Positions 9,608 through 22,031 are shown, counted from the first letter of the stretch. The stretch is 64,000 bases of DNA from Gnomoniopsis sp. IMI 355080 (GCA_027946555.1 JAPEVC010000125.1:1-64000), one strand, 5' to 3'. The notes: generated from the sequence alone by a model not told the origin. Numbers and translations are program-made.

Positions 9608-11531
9608 TCAGACAGGATTTCGGTTTCGTAATTCTGATAGGTGGCTTGTCAATGTTGCTCGAATCCGATTGTACTCTTGCTTTGTGTTGCTGTACTGATC
9701 TGTCTGACGATTTCGCTGGTCGTCAGGCAGCTTGTTGTACATGTCGTCAGATCTCCTCCATGTCTTGTCCAAGACTTCAAGCCGATGCCTCAAATGTTGT
9801 GTTATATCTGTCGTAACGATGTCAGATCAGCAAGAAACCTATCAAAAGAAACCTTTGTCACTCACCGTTGGTGCTTGATACTTGGTTTCGACGAAGAAAG
9901 GGTGGCAATAGCATATTCCGTATCTTGTCTTTTTTGCTGCCACTTTCGAATGGTCCAGGCATATTTGAGTCCACGGTATTGATGCAGGCGCCGGCGGTTG
10001 CGTTGATGCTAGCATTGTAGACGTTCATCATCTGATTGGCTTCTCCCTCAATATCGATCAGAGCTTTCGAGATTTCGACCCATGTTATGTTGTAAAAGTT
10101 GACTTTCTCCTCCGGGAAGTCCAAGTCGATGAGTGAATTGCTGAATCTGTTGAACAGATCCAGAGACTCGATCGTGGGGTCACCTATGACCGCATCGCAA
10201 GAAAGCCCTTCGAGGACATAGAATCTCTCATTGATGCAGCCGCCGCTGATGCCCAGAGTTGTTTCCACATAGCGATCCAGCTTGACCATTTCCCCATCAG
10301 CGAGCATAACCCATGAGTCTGCATCCCGCAAAGATGTCACATTCCAGCCCTGGAGTTTGACCAAGTCTGGAGAGACAAAATTGAGATGTGACCCACTATC
10401 CACGTCTGCAAAGACCAGCTCAGAATCAAGAAGACACCCAAGCTTCTGCCGTGGCGAGCCCATGTGCATGAAAGTGTATACTGTCTTGTGTCCAACATCG
10501 CGGACAAATGACATGGCTTTCTTGACGAGACGATGGGCGAAATCCTTGAGTGTACCGGTCATCTCGAGGAATTGACTGCCTAAGACCAAAGGGGCGGCTA
10601 AGGTCTCAACGACGTCGAAGCTGCACGTCCACTGTTTGGTGCGATCATCTGCGAGAGATACATCGAGTCTTGTTGCCCCCAAAGATCTGAAGGCTTGTTG
10701 TCTAGCATTCTTGAAAATGCGTTTCTGACTGATATCGATGACAGCACCGACAGACAAGGCGTATTCGTATGAAATGACGTTTGCTCGCACACCCGTGTCG
10801 GGTAAAGCGTAATTATCTACTCCTGCAATGGATACCGGCAAGTATCGTCTCTCCTTGATCTGATAACGGACTGGGCGGATTTGGTCTTCCAAGCTGAACG
10901 TTGTCTTCTGGAGACCTTTCCATGTCACCGGGCCCCAAAAGCCGTGCAGCGAGGCCAAGGAAGAGCTGCGTTGTTTGTGAGACACAAATTGAAGAAATTT
11001 TATCCTAATTTGCAAGCATTCGTTGGCAACCTTATGAGCAGCTTGCGCACTGTCGCGCTCTACATAACTGGACTCAACCGTTACTAGACCCGCATGCATT
11101 CCCTTGACTTCCGCAGCCAGCTGCTCCTGGGAGATAGGTCTTGTTTCGGGTTGTCGTACCATGATAGAGACTGAAGGGTCTTCTTCTTCATGCTGTCCCT
11201 GATCTCTCGACCTTTCATCATGTAGCTGCCTTGGGAAACGCGGCAGAGACTGTGATGGGGTGGCGCTTCGGGGCACTTCGGGTTCTCCCTCGATCCAGAG
11301 CCGTCCCTTGGTTGTTGTTGCGGACCTTGAAGCGAATTCGTAAAAATTGGGGGGAGCAGGGGTTCGTTCATTCTGTGTGTCTACCGACATTGTTGGCGAC
11401 TCCAAGCGACGTCTACTTGGTGTAAATGTAGACGTCTCCGTCTCGTGGAGGGCTTCTTCGGAAGACCGTGGCGCTTCCTCTCTCATTTGCCGCCTGAGGG
11501 CTTTGTTGAATTTCGTTACAATGTGGGCCAT
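9608..11531 (-). CDS. tandem retropepsin-like aspartic protease-domain protein
   Basis: Two exons, complement(9866-11531) and complement(9608-9807), joined by a 58-nt intron (GTGAGT...ACAG), give 621 residues. Without splicing the frame would stop after Asn-Gly-Glu; splicing extends it in frame by 66 residues. Residues 1-~140 are polar and probably disordered. Two successive retropepsin-fold domains follow. The first has ALPDTG at ~243-247 and closes with PLVLGSQFL at ~314-322. The second has ADVDSG at ~375-380 and closes with DAVIGDPTI at ~446-454. Each therefore shows the catalytic D-[TS]-G and the later hydrophobic-hydrophobic-Gly element. The C-terminal exon is charged and helical. No reverse transcriptase, integrase or LTR is seen nearby, so this is a host gene or an old domestication rather than an intact retroelement. 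Proteolytic activity is inferred only. Confidence 0.72.
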
Positions 11532-12103
11532 CGGCTTGGATGGCTGAACTTATATGCAGACTGATGGAACGGTCGGCGCTATGGTGCGCAATGAGAGTTT
11601 GATTTCCTCTGGCACACGGTCAGAGGCTGTACTGAAGCAATCGCCCGACTATCTTCCATGGAGTGGACTATCTACCAGCTTGCTGGCACACTTACTTGAA
11701 TGACTTCAAAGCTCTCGTCGGCAGGATTTGCAAAAGGGTGCCTTGTCACATCATTGAAAGATCGATGGAAATGGGCGCAGGTGACTTTCACCGTATCAGA
11801 AAGGAATTCAACAGAACACCGAGGAAAAACAATGAAATGAACAGCGGAAAAGAAAGTAGAAGTAAATCAAAGCGGCAGCCTCCCCAAGGCCTTGTGATTC
11901 GACCGATCCTGCCCCAGCGTGGCTGCGAAGAACCCTGGAAGCTGACTGCAGGATGGCTTGTCGCTTGTACATATGGAAAACGCCTAGCATTTCAAGGTTA
12001 TTCATCAGTCGTCATTGCGCGTACTGAGAACAAGTTTCTAATTTGCCCAGTGTCGTCGTGCAATTGCTTCATTCATGCCTCATCATCCATTCCTACTTCG
12101 TTC
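11532..12103. promoter_or_regulatory. divergent promoter region
   Basis: 572-bp gap between the retropepsin-like gene (minus) and the DUF6594 gene (plus). A long frame runs into the DUF6594 gene from upstream, but it starts with GTG and has no family similarity before 12104. It is treated as non-coding. Confidence 0.45.
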
Positions 12104-13171
12104 ATGGCGACCAAGAAGGGTAGAGAAAGCCCGCCCCAAGTATATGTGACCGGCTTTGGGTCCTTGGCAAGCTTTATAGCCAGCGATGATGACCATAAGC
12201 CGGCAGTGTACAAACGCTTCGACAAGCTTGCAACGCGGGACCTCTTGTATTATCAGAGCGAGCTATCACATCTTCAGACGCTGCAAGACGAGTATGATAT
12301 ACAGGACAGCATGGAGGTTGAGAAGACCGGTGCAGACTCAGCGGATCATCACAAATTGATACGAGAATGCTCCGAGAGTTGGTATGCATTTGAACAAGCC
12401 GCGTGTGGTTCTGCCTCGCCAGGACAAAGTGGTCCCGGGATGGTTGGAGTCCAAGCCAACAGGTGGAAGCAAAAGATGGAGCTCGCCATGCGAATAAGAA
12501 GAACTCTGAAGGAATACCGGGAAGCGCTCCTCCAGGAGTCCACGCTGCTGGCACTCCAACCACCTTCCCAACAGACCATGACGGCAATGTCAAAGTACTT
12601 TCACAGTCCAGGTCAAGGACCTCAGATGCCTGACTGTGGTGAAAAATCGACGACGGTCCCAATATTGTCCGGCGAGAGCGCATCGCTTTATCCCCTAGGC
12701 ATGAAAGCCTCCCACATTCGTGCCTCCGACTATGTATCTCTTGCGGCGCCGGATGAGCCAGATAGACTTACAGGACTTCTCCGGAGCAGCTGGTTTTCGC
12801 GTCTATTCAGATCACGCAGGCCATCCCTCCTACCCCAATACCAGACAGAGGCAACATCAACAAGGATCACACACTACTCCCCGCCAGAAATACGGCACTA
12901 CGCTTATAGGCGAGTGAAACTCACTGCCTCCCTCATCACGACACTGACAGCGGCTACTCTTCTGTTCTTGCCAATATACATCCTCTACCACACTTCGTCA
13001 ACCCAGCCAAATGTTACTATGGGCTTGATTGCGATGTTCACCGTGGTATTTGCTTTGGCCTTGGCGATGATGACAACGGCGAGCAGGTCGGAGATTTTTG
13101 GAGCCTGCGCAGCTTATGCTGCTGTCCTTGTTGTGTTTGTCAGCGGTGACTTCGCCTCAGGAGTTGGCTAA
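12104..13171 (+). CDS. DUF6594 family membrane protein
   Basis: Single-exon, 355 residues from the ATG of MATKKGRE. The N-terminal part carries the DUF6594 signature: GFGSLASFIASDDDH, then VYKRFDKLATRDLLYYQSEL, a pattern shared by many fungal proteins with a G-[FY]-x-L-A-x-F-x-A-S-D start. A helical region with LAMRIRRTLKEYREALLQES follows. The C-terminus has three hydrophobic segments: SLITTLTAATLLFLPIYIL, a second one from GLIAMFTVVFAL, and AAYAAVLVVFVS. The function of the family is unknown; members are often expanded in filamentous fungi. The open frame continues upstream to ~11663, but that extension lacks an ATG near its beginning and family similarity, so the internal ATG was preferred. 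Divergent from the retropepsin-like gene. Confidence 0.75.
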   Translation: MATKKGRESPPQVYVTGFGSLASFIASDDDHKPAVYKRFDKLATRDLLYYQSELSHLQTLQDEYDIQDSMEVEKTGADSADHHKLIRECSESWYAFEQAACGSASPGQSGPGMVGVQANRWKQKMELAMRIRRTLKEYREALLQESTLLALQPPSQQTMTAMSKYFHSPGQGPQMPDCGEKSTTVPILSGESASLYPLGMKASHIRASDYVSLAAPDEPDRLTGLLRSSWFSRLFRSRRPSLLPQYQTEATSTRITHYSPPEIRHYAYRRVKLTASLITTLTAATLLFLPIYILYHTSSTQPNVTMGLIAMFTVVFALALAMMTTASRSEIFGACAAYAAVLVVFVSGDFASGVG

Positions 13172-14306
13172 GGCGTGCTGGAAGATGGACGAAAGGCGTT
13201 CGGTGATGGAGGTATCTGATATTCGGTACTGTACAGTAATGGGTGAATGTCGACGATGGGCGTACACTCTGACTTAGGCTCATGGGTGGTTAGTAGAAGA
13301 TTATAATGAAGATGGCCTTATGTGGTCAGCTACTGGGTCTTGCCTAACATTTGGCCCCATGTCCCTAGTACACATTGTGGGCTAACTTACAAACTATTCT
13401 CATTGAACGCATGCCGTATTGCGTTTGGAGCATCGTGTAGAGAGTTCGGCGGAATTCGCGGATCCGGCGGACGTCTCAACAATACCTGGCATTATTTCGT
13501 ATTACGTATAAGCCAGCCTAACTTTTGAATTGACTTTCACTCGACTTTGCGCACTTGGAGAGGAATCTCACTGGACATCTACATCTGCAATCTCTTTCAT
13601 GCCTCATATCAAAGCCAGTCTCTGCTTTCCTAGAATAAGACTTTGCATCTACCTAGGTATATACCATGAAAGCAAATTGCATATGTTTGGTCGACCGTGG
13701 CTGTGTCACCACTCCAAAACTACCTCACTGCCACTTAATTGATAGCAGTACCCCGTCTCGGACTCGCCAAAATTGCACCAATTTCAAACATGCAAATCTT
13801 TGGCTCAATTCTGATCGTAGATGACCATAACCATATCTTCTTTCCAATTCAGCTGCGAGAATGGGTTTGCGACTATATTGATTTACGCGAGCAGACAAAC
13901 ACAACTTACGCCGGGCTTCATAGAGGGGGCTATATAGGTAGGTACGCGCCGTAAATCAGGCCATGACTCCACGCATAGTCTTCCATGTATTCAACACCAA
14001 CCTGATAGTAGGATTTTGCGGGGCCTCTCAGATGCGCAGGGTATGCTGCAGATTGAGTCCCGGAAGAGTGGTTCTACACAGCGCTAGGGCCAAAGAACGA
14101 GGAGGGTCTGCATTTAGAAGCCTTAGCCGCGCTCGGCAGTGTCGCAGATTCGATCGCAGCGCTGCATTTCGCCCCGGGACCCCTATTCGCCCTCTTTTCG
14201 CAAACAACACTCCACCCCGATCCCAAATGTAAAACACAATTCTCTTTTTAGAACCTCACCTCCGGCTGCTGGCGGAAGCCACGCAAGAACAAATCTACAA
14301 TCCACC
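13172..14306. other. intergenic
   Basis: 3' flank of the DUF6594 gene and promoter of the phosphodiesterase gene. Only short non-conserved frames are present; no gene recognised. Confidence 0.5.
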
Positions 14307-16700
14307 ATGCCTCTCCTCACGCCTCTCAACCGGCCGAAGTCGCCAAACAGCTCCCTGCTTTCCGCCAAGAGCTACGATCCCGATGCATCCTCGCTCCGTA
14401 GCGATCAGGAATCAGACAGCGACGATGACGAACGACAGGCAAGAGCCCGTAATAGCCGGGAGCTGCGCGCTCACGACCGCATCGTCCTACTGGAAGAGGA
14501 GGAAATGGATCAGCTGGTAATCGAGGCGCGTCGACGCCAGGAGCGCGACCGCAGGGGGTCGAGCCAACGGAGAGGGACCGGCTTATCGCTCAAGGCGCCC
14601 ATGCGACTCTTCTCTGGATCAAACAGCGACGGAAACCGGTCACGGAGCCCTGCGAGCAAGCTGGGTCAGGAGTCGATCGAGGACCTGCGCGGGGATGCGA
14701 GGAAACAGAGGCGACAGAGGAGGAGGGACAAGAAGGAAAGGCTGCTGGAGAAAGCAAAAGAGGGAGAAGACGGTGAGCTTATGCTCGAATTGGAGGAAGG
14801 TGGCATGAAGACTGGCAGCTCGGCCAGCAGCAGTGATCGAGAGTACAGTGACGAGCTCGATCGGCGCGGCCTTCGCCACCTAGCAGACGCGAAGCGGCAA
14901 CGGAGGAGAGATAGGCGGCGCTGGACATGCATCTACGTCTCAATCGCGGTGGTCTTTGCTGTCTTGGCTGTTGTGGCCTGGAGAATGTCCGTAAAGACTG
15001 CGGCGTTCAAGGCTCAACCGCTGGTCAGCAACGGCACCGCACTTTTTGCACCGACGACGCTCATTATCAGCTTGGACGGGTTCAGGGCCGACTTCCTCCA
15101 GCGAGGTATCACACCAAGGCTGAATGCTTTGGTGAAAGAGGGCGTCTCGCCGTTGTACATGAACCCGTCCTTTCCGAGCGTCACGTTCCCTGTGAGTACT
15201 GCCTGAGCCTCGTTTTCCAATCCGTGCTTGGCTAATCCTTGTTCTAGAATCACTTCACCCTGGCCACTGGCCTATATCCAGAAGCCCACGGCATCGTCGG
15301 GAATAGCTTCTGGGATCCGGAGCTTCAAGAAGAGTTCTTTTACACCAACACAGGTATCAGCATGCAACCAAAATGGTGGAATGGTGAACCCTTTTGGGCC
15401 ACGTCAGAAAGGCAAGGCATCAGGACTGCCATGCACATGTGGCCTGGCAGTGAAGCGCACGTCGGAGACGTCGAGCCTGCCTTCCTGGACCAATTTAACG
15501 GCAAGGAGCTGTTGCCGAACAAGGTCTCGCGAATATTCGAATTTCTCGACCGACCAGGAATGGAGGACCCAACGGCGAAAACGCAGGACATGCGACCACA
15601 GCTTATCGCGGCCTACGTGCCCAACGTCGATGCTGATGGCCACAGATTCGGGCCTAACAGCACCGAGATCCGGGCCACTATAGAAAGCGCCGACAAGATG
15701 CTTGACGACATATTCAATGGCCTGGAGGCAAGGAACCTGACAAACATCGTCAACGTGATCGTGGTGTCAGACCACGGCATGGCCACGACCGACGTCTCCC
15801 GTATGATTCAAATGGAAGACCTCGTGGACCTAAACAAGGTCGACCACGTCGATGGCTGGCCTTTAGTCGGTCTGCGGCCCAAGAACCCAGCAGATCTGGA
15901 CGAAATGTACCAAGGGCTTGTGGAAAAGGCCAAGACCAACCCCAACTTTGACGTCTACCTTCGAGATACCAACATGCCCGAGCGCTACCACTTTTCCAAG
16001 AACGATCGCATCGCACCGCTCTGGATTGTGCCCAAGACCGGCTGGGCGATCGTGGACAAGAAAGAGTTCGATATCGAGCATGCAAAGGCGAACAACCTCG
16101 TCTACCACCCCATTGGGTTGCATGGCTACGACCACGAACACCCTCTTATGCGCGCGATCTTCATCGCGCGTGGCCCTGCTTTCCCTCACCAGCCGGGCAG
16201 CAGGGTTGAACCTTTCCGTAAGTACCCCTTTTTTGCAGCTTTACAGTCTTCTTAAAAAGTCTTGCTAATGAATATGAACAGAAAACATCGAAGTCTACAA
16301 CATCCTTTGCGACTCGATCGGTCTCAAGCCGGCCCCGAACAACGGCACGATCCGTCTTCCATTGAAGCCAGTCGGCTTGCACGACGAAGTGCCCGCCATC
16401 GAGGTCCCCTCCGATCCTGTGACCAGCTACACCATCACACCCACCTCCACCACCCCAACACCCGCATCCAAAACCCTCGGTGTCGACCCTGTCGTCACGG
16501 GCGACACGACCTCCGGCTCCGTCGGCATCGACCTGCCCAAAGAGCCCGAGCTTGCGGAGGAGGTGGACGAAGAACTACTGGAGGAGGCCAAGGATTGGTG
16601 GGAGTGGGCCAAAGACAGTTTCGGCAAGGCGTGGAGCTGGACGACCGACAAGGCGGGCGAGGCCTGGGGAAAGATCAAGGGTGGTGATGGGTCGGACTGA
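14307..16700 (+). CDS. nucleotide pyrophosphatase/phosphodiesterase (type II membrane protein)
   Basis: Three exons (14307-15191, 15248-16217, 16282-16700) give 757 residues. A long charged cytosolic N-terminus (1-~205) with acidic, Arg- and Ser-rich stretches precedes one membrane anchor (WTCIYVSIAVVFAVLAVVAW, ~206-225). The extracytosolic type I phosphodiesterase/NPP domain follows: SLDGFR with metal-binding Asp257, the nucleophile Thr in PSVTFPNHF (~293, right at the first intron junction), NVDADGHRFGP, and VSDHGMAT. Family enzymes hydrolyse nucleotide pyrophosphate or phosphodiester bonds, and yeast Npp1/Npp2 act in phosphate scavenging. The tail is Thr/Pro-rich, then acidic with several Trp residues. 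Localisation at vacuole or cell surface is inferred from topology. Both introns keep phase, and GCTAATG before the second acceptor fits a branch point. Confidence 0.9.
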
Positions 16701-17892
16701 GGCGGGCATAGCGTTGTCAGAAAACGAAAGAGGCAAGCGGGGTATACATTTGGCGTCGTCGGGAGTTTTCGAATTTTGTGTGTGTGTGATTTTATATTCC
16801 CCTTTGCCAAGGATTCTCCATTGCGGATTGGTTAGGTCGGCAGGGCGTTGGGGGCTGGATACCTATTCGGGTCTATAGACCATTGCATAAGGAAGCGGTT
16901 CTTGTTTGAGACATTCATTTTGAAAAACTTGCTTGTGCTATAGTGTGCATTCTTATTTCTGAGCGACTCAAAAATCGGTTCCTATGCTTGCGCGTGAAGA
17001 GAAGAGAGTTTGAGGTAGATATATGGCTTACTATTCCCAGACTGCTCGGCCCAGACTTGCAAAAACGTCACGGGCGGGACTTTGGAATCACGAAATGATG
17101 AGTGCCTGCCCGTCTCCAATGGTTTGGAAGTGCTGCCACAACGCATTATAGGTAACGTCATCCGAGTCTAGCAGTCTGATATCTCTTTAAGATCTGTATG
17201 CTCTTAGGACCGGATGCCAGCCTCGAAAAGGCATGAGAGGCGAGCTCTTTAGGGCGATTTCTCTACATGTAAACTTGACATCCGATCACTGGGGAGCACT
17301 TTACACAATTACGATCTCATCGCGTTGAGAAGCATTCATGATCCCGTCGCAGGAATCTATCAAGGAGTTAAAAAACTGGGTATTCATAGGCTAGCCCGTC
17401 ATAGCCACACATACCCCTCGAACGCCAGGCATCATCTCTGAGAACGTCGTAGCAAATCACCAGTACCGTATCATGACTAGGTCCCTTCTGTAAACGCCTT
17501 CTTCATCAAAATTCCAGAGAGTAGTCCACCCGGCGCGAAATCACTGTTGTGCAGACCTGCCACCCTAACGTGAGAAAGAAGCCCTGAATACCTTAAGCCT
17601 GTCATGCTGTGAAGCAAACTCCGTCTACCTTGAATACGAATAATAAGAAATCCTGTTCCGTCCCCAGACCAGACTAAAGATGGAAAATGTGCATGTGACC
17701 GACTCAGTATGTGGAAAGTAGAAAGTTACAACCGTCCACGACCTCTAAACGGTGCAACTCGTATAAGGTGGACGTAATGATAAGCCAACCCATGTTCAAG
17801 GTGATGGTGAGGGCGAGCTTGAGGTGTCTTTGTATGTGTCTGATGGATGGAAATTTTTGAATCTGTGGGCTCTCGTCCTGTTCGTTAAGAGC
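16701..17892. other. convergent intergenic gap
   Basis: 3' flanks of the phosphodiesterase (plus) and the SNF2/RING gene (minus). No gene, tRNA or repeat recognised. Confidence 0.5.
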
Positions 17893-20800
17893 CTAGGCTC
17901 TGCTACCATTGAACAGGTATGTAAGGTCTTGAATGGAGAGTCTGCCCAGCTGCTTGGACTCGCCCTCGTCGAGAGCTGCGTCAACAAATTGTCGTTTTTG
18001 CTCCTGAAGAGCTGTAATGCGGTCCTCGACAGTTTCCTCAACAAGGAGACGATGAACCTGAACGGGCTTTTGCTGTCCAATGCGATGAGCACGATCAACT
18101 GCTTGCATCTCGATGTATGGGTTCCAGAATGGGTCCAGGATGATGACGTGATTTGCGGAAGTGAGGTTGAGACCAGCGTTGCCTGCCTTCAAAGACACGA
18201 GCATGACCTTGGTCTCCGAGCTGGAGTCCTGAAAGTCCAAGGCTGCAGCATCGCGCTGGGTGCGCGACATGCCTCCATCGTAGCGGCAATATTTGAGGCC
18301 GAGCTCGTACTTGACGGGAATCTCGAGCAGATCCAGGAGAAAGGTAAATTGCGAAAAGACGATGGTCTTGTCTCCGCTCTCTTGGATGCTTGACAGTAAT
18401 CGGCAGCATTCCGTTACCTTCGCCGACGGCAACCAGTTCTTCTTCAAGTACTTCATGTAGCGCTTGTACTCGGCTTTATTCTTCTTGGCTTCAGTGCGCA
18501 AGGTCTTGAGCATGTGTGGCTTGACTTCCTCTTTCTTTGCTTTGCCCTTGTCTTTCTTATTCTTCTTCTTGCCCTTGGACTTTGCCTTCTTGGCCTTCTT
18601 GGCCTTCTTGGATTCGGCGGTCGAAGCTTCAGCGATGAGGAGATCATCATCCTCGTCCCTAACGTTGGCAAGTAGCTCCTCATCCTCCTCATCCTCGTCG
18701 TCCTTAACGATAAAGTCCCGGAGGTTGCCGTTACGATCGACGTCGTCAGCCTCTTCGTCGTCAGATTCCGAATCCGAGTCACCGGAATCGTCGTCACTAG
18801 CAGTTTCGCTGTCCGAGACCTCCTCTGCCTCGTTCTCATTCCCGATATTGAGCTCAGGCATGTGAACAGCTTTGAAGGTCGTTAAGTTGATGACTTCCTT
18901 GGGATTGATCGGGCCACGACCTGAAACATTCGACAAGTCAGCCAGAGCATCAACATATGAAGCCTAGGGCGGGTACGAGGATATAGCAGGGACAGTGATT
19001 GGAACAGAAGATCGGAGGGAAACGCTTGCTTACACTCTGGGCACTTCAGGCTGTTGCCCTCATTTCCATCGCGAAGATTGCTCTCCGCAGCCCCTGCAAC
19101 GAGAGTTGAGAAGCACTCGGTACAGCTATTATGGCCACACGGAAGAACAATGGTCGGGTCGATAACCGCGTCGAGACAGATAGGGCAATTGAATCCCTCC
19201 TCGTTGGCTGCCTTGAGACGAGCAATTACGTCAGGTTGGAGTGACTGGGCAAGGAGCTTCATGCTCTCTTCAGTCACCTCGTTGTTACCCACGTACTCGA
19301 CGTCTAGGTTGAGGTGGGGGTGACAACAGGCTTGGCGCAAGCGCAGTAGAAGGACTAGAACGTTGGAATAATTTTTGCCCACAGTGTTGGCCCGCAGATA
19401 CTTGTTGTACGTATTGCGAGCGCCAGTCTCAAGATTCGTATAGAATGCCCGTTCGTCCTCATCGAAGACTACATGTGTGACCTCCTCTGTCTTCGGAGGT
19501 AAGTCGAGCAGAGGTTTGCCGTCGAGTAGAGAGGTCTTCATTCGGCGTAGCATGATTGCTCTGAGTAGGGCCCGTAAAGCATTCATGGATCGCGTCCGAG
19601 TTCCTTCCGAGGCAGACCTAGCCTTCCCGGATTTCGAAAAGCAGCCAAACATCCTAGTGAACTCCTTCTGGCTATTGTACGGAGCGATCCTGAGAAATTT
19701 GATCAATGAATAAAGTTCGTGAATGCCATTCATCATAGGCGTTCCCGTAAGACACCACCGATGGGTGGCGTTCAGTCTGCATGCTCCCCGAGCCTGGAAC
19801 GTGTTGACGTTCTTGATGCACTGGGCTTCATCCAAAATCACTCGGTAGAATTTGGACTTGGGGTGCAACAATGGGCAACTCCGCGCAAGCTCCCTGTCTG
19901 CTTCGGGGTCAGCACCGGGGTGATCCTCGACCCACTGTGAATTGGCTGGTTAGTTATAGGCAACAAAGATGCAAAATCGGGGATGATTAGAGCGGATGCA
20001 AAGAAGGGAGAAAAGGGGATGAGCCCATGGCCATGTCGGGATGATAATCCAGAGATTGCGAGTCTGCTTACCTTTGCGTACCGTTTCTCCTCAAAACCGA
20101 GCTTGCCATACGTAGTCAGAACCACGTCGTACCTGCGAAGGTCATCGTATGTAGCTGCTTTTCCGTGCAGCATGAACACACTCAGCCTTTGAGGCCGCTT
20201 CACCTTCTTTGCAATCTCAACCTCCCACTGTTTGACTAACGCGACGGGCCCGACAATCAGATTCGTCTTGATTCTATCAGACGACTGTCGGCTCACCAGC
20301 AGAGCCAGAGTAGAGATTGTCTTGCCGAGACCCATGTCGTCGGCAAGAATGCCACCCTTGTTTTTCTTCTCCTCGCTGGTAGTCATCCACTTCAGTGCAA
20401 GTTGCTGATGAGGGTAAAGGGGATAACGGAGAGCTTCAGGAGTCCCAACGCGGTCCTCCTCGGGAATCTCCTCATCCGGTCGGATGTTGGCCAGAAGCTC
20501 CTTGATTTCTTCCTCAGTCTTCCTAGGGTCGTCTTGCAAGTCCTCGTAATAGTTTCTTAGACGGTCATTCAATGGCCTGCCATAAGCATCCAGGTTCCTA
20601 TCCCAGTCAATGTTATTGGTCTGGTTGATGATAGTGGAGAGACCGCGGCCGTCTGAAAATAGAGGTAACCCATTATATAGATTTATCCCATTATGATGAC
20701 CACCAAAACCGTGCAACGGATCATACGATCCCGAGCTCAGCACTCCTGGTCGAGGAGTGAACGGGTTGAAAGCCGAGGGCGTCAAAGGATTGTACGCAGA

Positions 20801-22031
20801 GCCTGGAAGTGCGCTAGTAGGGCCGAATCCAGACATACCAGCGTTGATCGACGGCCCGCCGAAAGACCCATAATTCTGCTGGCGGGAAAAGGCTGCGCGC
20901 CGCGCCAATTCTGCCGCTGGCACACTCGGGGCTTGCGAAGGGAAGTGAGGGAAAGACGGCTGCCCAAACTGCGGCTGAGAAGCTGAAGAGAAAGTTGGAG
21001 TTTGGGTATTCTGATTCCACGAGTTGGCGGCCAGATTACCCGACGGGTAGTAACCAGAAGGGTTGTTGATAGGGGCCGCCTCATCGAGCTGGGCTGGGTC
21101 CAAGACGGGAAGCAACTGAGAGGAGTCAGAGTCGTCGTCGTAGTCAAGATCTCCATCCACATCGAATGATCCAGGAACAGAATACTTGTTTGGCCTGGCG
21201 GTATTCGAAGAACTGGCATACGAATTTCCTTGCGAAGATGCGGAAGCTGCTGGTGCGGCTGAGGACTGCGATGGGCGACCCAAGATCCTGTCAAAGGCCG
21301 TGGGACCGCTAATCCGAGAAGCATTTCCAGGCCCAGGAGACTGCGCATTGGGAGGAGTTCCATGGTCATTGATAGTGCGAGCGAGCTTCTCGTCCTCTTT
21401 CTGCTGCTCGAGGCGGTTGAAATAATCTCGCTGCATCTTGATCACTTCGCGAACGTCATCTTCGTCACCGGTCAAGTCTATCAGAGCATTATCGCTAGTA
21501 AAACTGTCGTCGAAGAAGTGGTCGATGGACGGGGTGGTGACACCCGTCTGGGAAGGGCTCGGAGTGGTTCTATGAGACTTGTTTCGGGAGCTTGTGCTGT
21601 CGTCGTCGTCGAGATGAGGGGGGAACTGGCGCTTCCGCTGCGCAAATATCGAGGAGGAAGTGCCGGAGGTATTGGCACTCGCTGGAGTAGAGTGATTGCT
21701 GTGAACACGTCCACTTGCACCGTAACTGTCGTGAGGGTTCATGGAGGAGTTGGGATTCAATGATTTGCTTGCAGCTAGAGAAATATTAGTGTTCTGGATG
21801 ATACGAACACAGTGAACGAATCGGAATACCTTGAGCTTGAGCCTCGCGAGTCCTCAGAAGCTGACGCAGGGTCCTGAGGGTCTGTCTCGCTTCGCGGATC
21901 TGGAAAGGCGTGTCGTGTTCCTGGGGGCCGTCTTCTAAAGACAGAAGAATGGTATTTTGCACTTGAATCTCGTCGCGAATCTCAGGGATGGACTGGAAGT
22001 GCGCGAAGGCGTCACCAGTCGAGGACGCCAT
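17893..22031 (-). CDS. ULS1: SNF2-family ATPase with RING finger, ULS1/Rad16-like
   Basis: Four exons, complement(21830-22031, 20072-21774, 19034-19934, 17893-18920), give about 1277 residues. Order: helical N-terminus; ALIDLTGDEDD near 164-174, a classic SUMO-interacting motif; a Gln/Ser/Pro-rich linker; helicase motif I (DDMGLGKT, ~546-553); motif II DEAQ (~670-673); a C3HC4 RING (CPIC...CGHNSC...CPEC, ~885-936); an acidic then Lys-rich insert (~960-1080); and the second RecA lobe with LVSLKAGNAGLNLT and HRIGQQ (~1214). The RING between the two helicase lobes is the Rad5/Rad16/Uls1 layout. The SIM, and absence of a visible HIRAN domain, favour Uls1, a SUMO-targeted translocase that removes SUMO-modified proteins from chromatin. 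Rad16-like is the main alternative. Introns are 55, 137 and 113 nt; the last splits the final zinc-ligand Cys codon. Confidence 0.88.

Noticed and set aside
9608..9793. Separate small minus-strand gene
   Set aside because: It starts with TTG, not ATG, and joins in frame to the retropepsin-like gene through a 58-nt intron, so it is its last exon.
9608..11531. Active LTR retrotransposon
   Set aside because: No reverse transcriptase, RNase H, integrase or flanking direct repeats could be found; only protease-like domains are present.
11663..12103. Upstream extension of the DUF6594 frame
   Set aside because: Begins with GTG, lacks an ATG near its start and shows no family similarity before the internal ATG at 12104; an internal Met in this segment could still be used, but nothing supports it.
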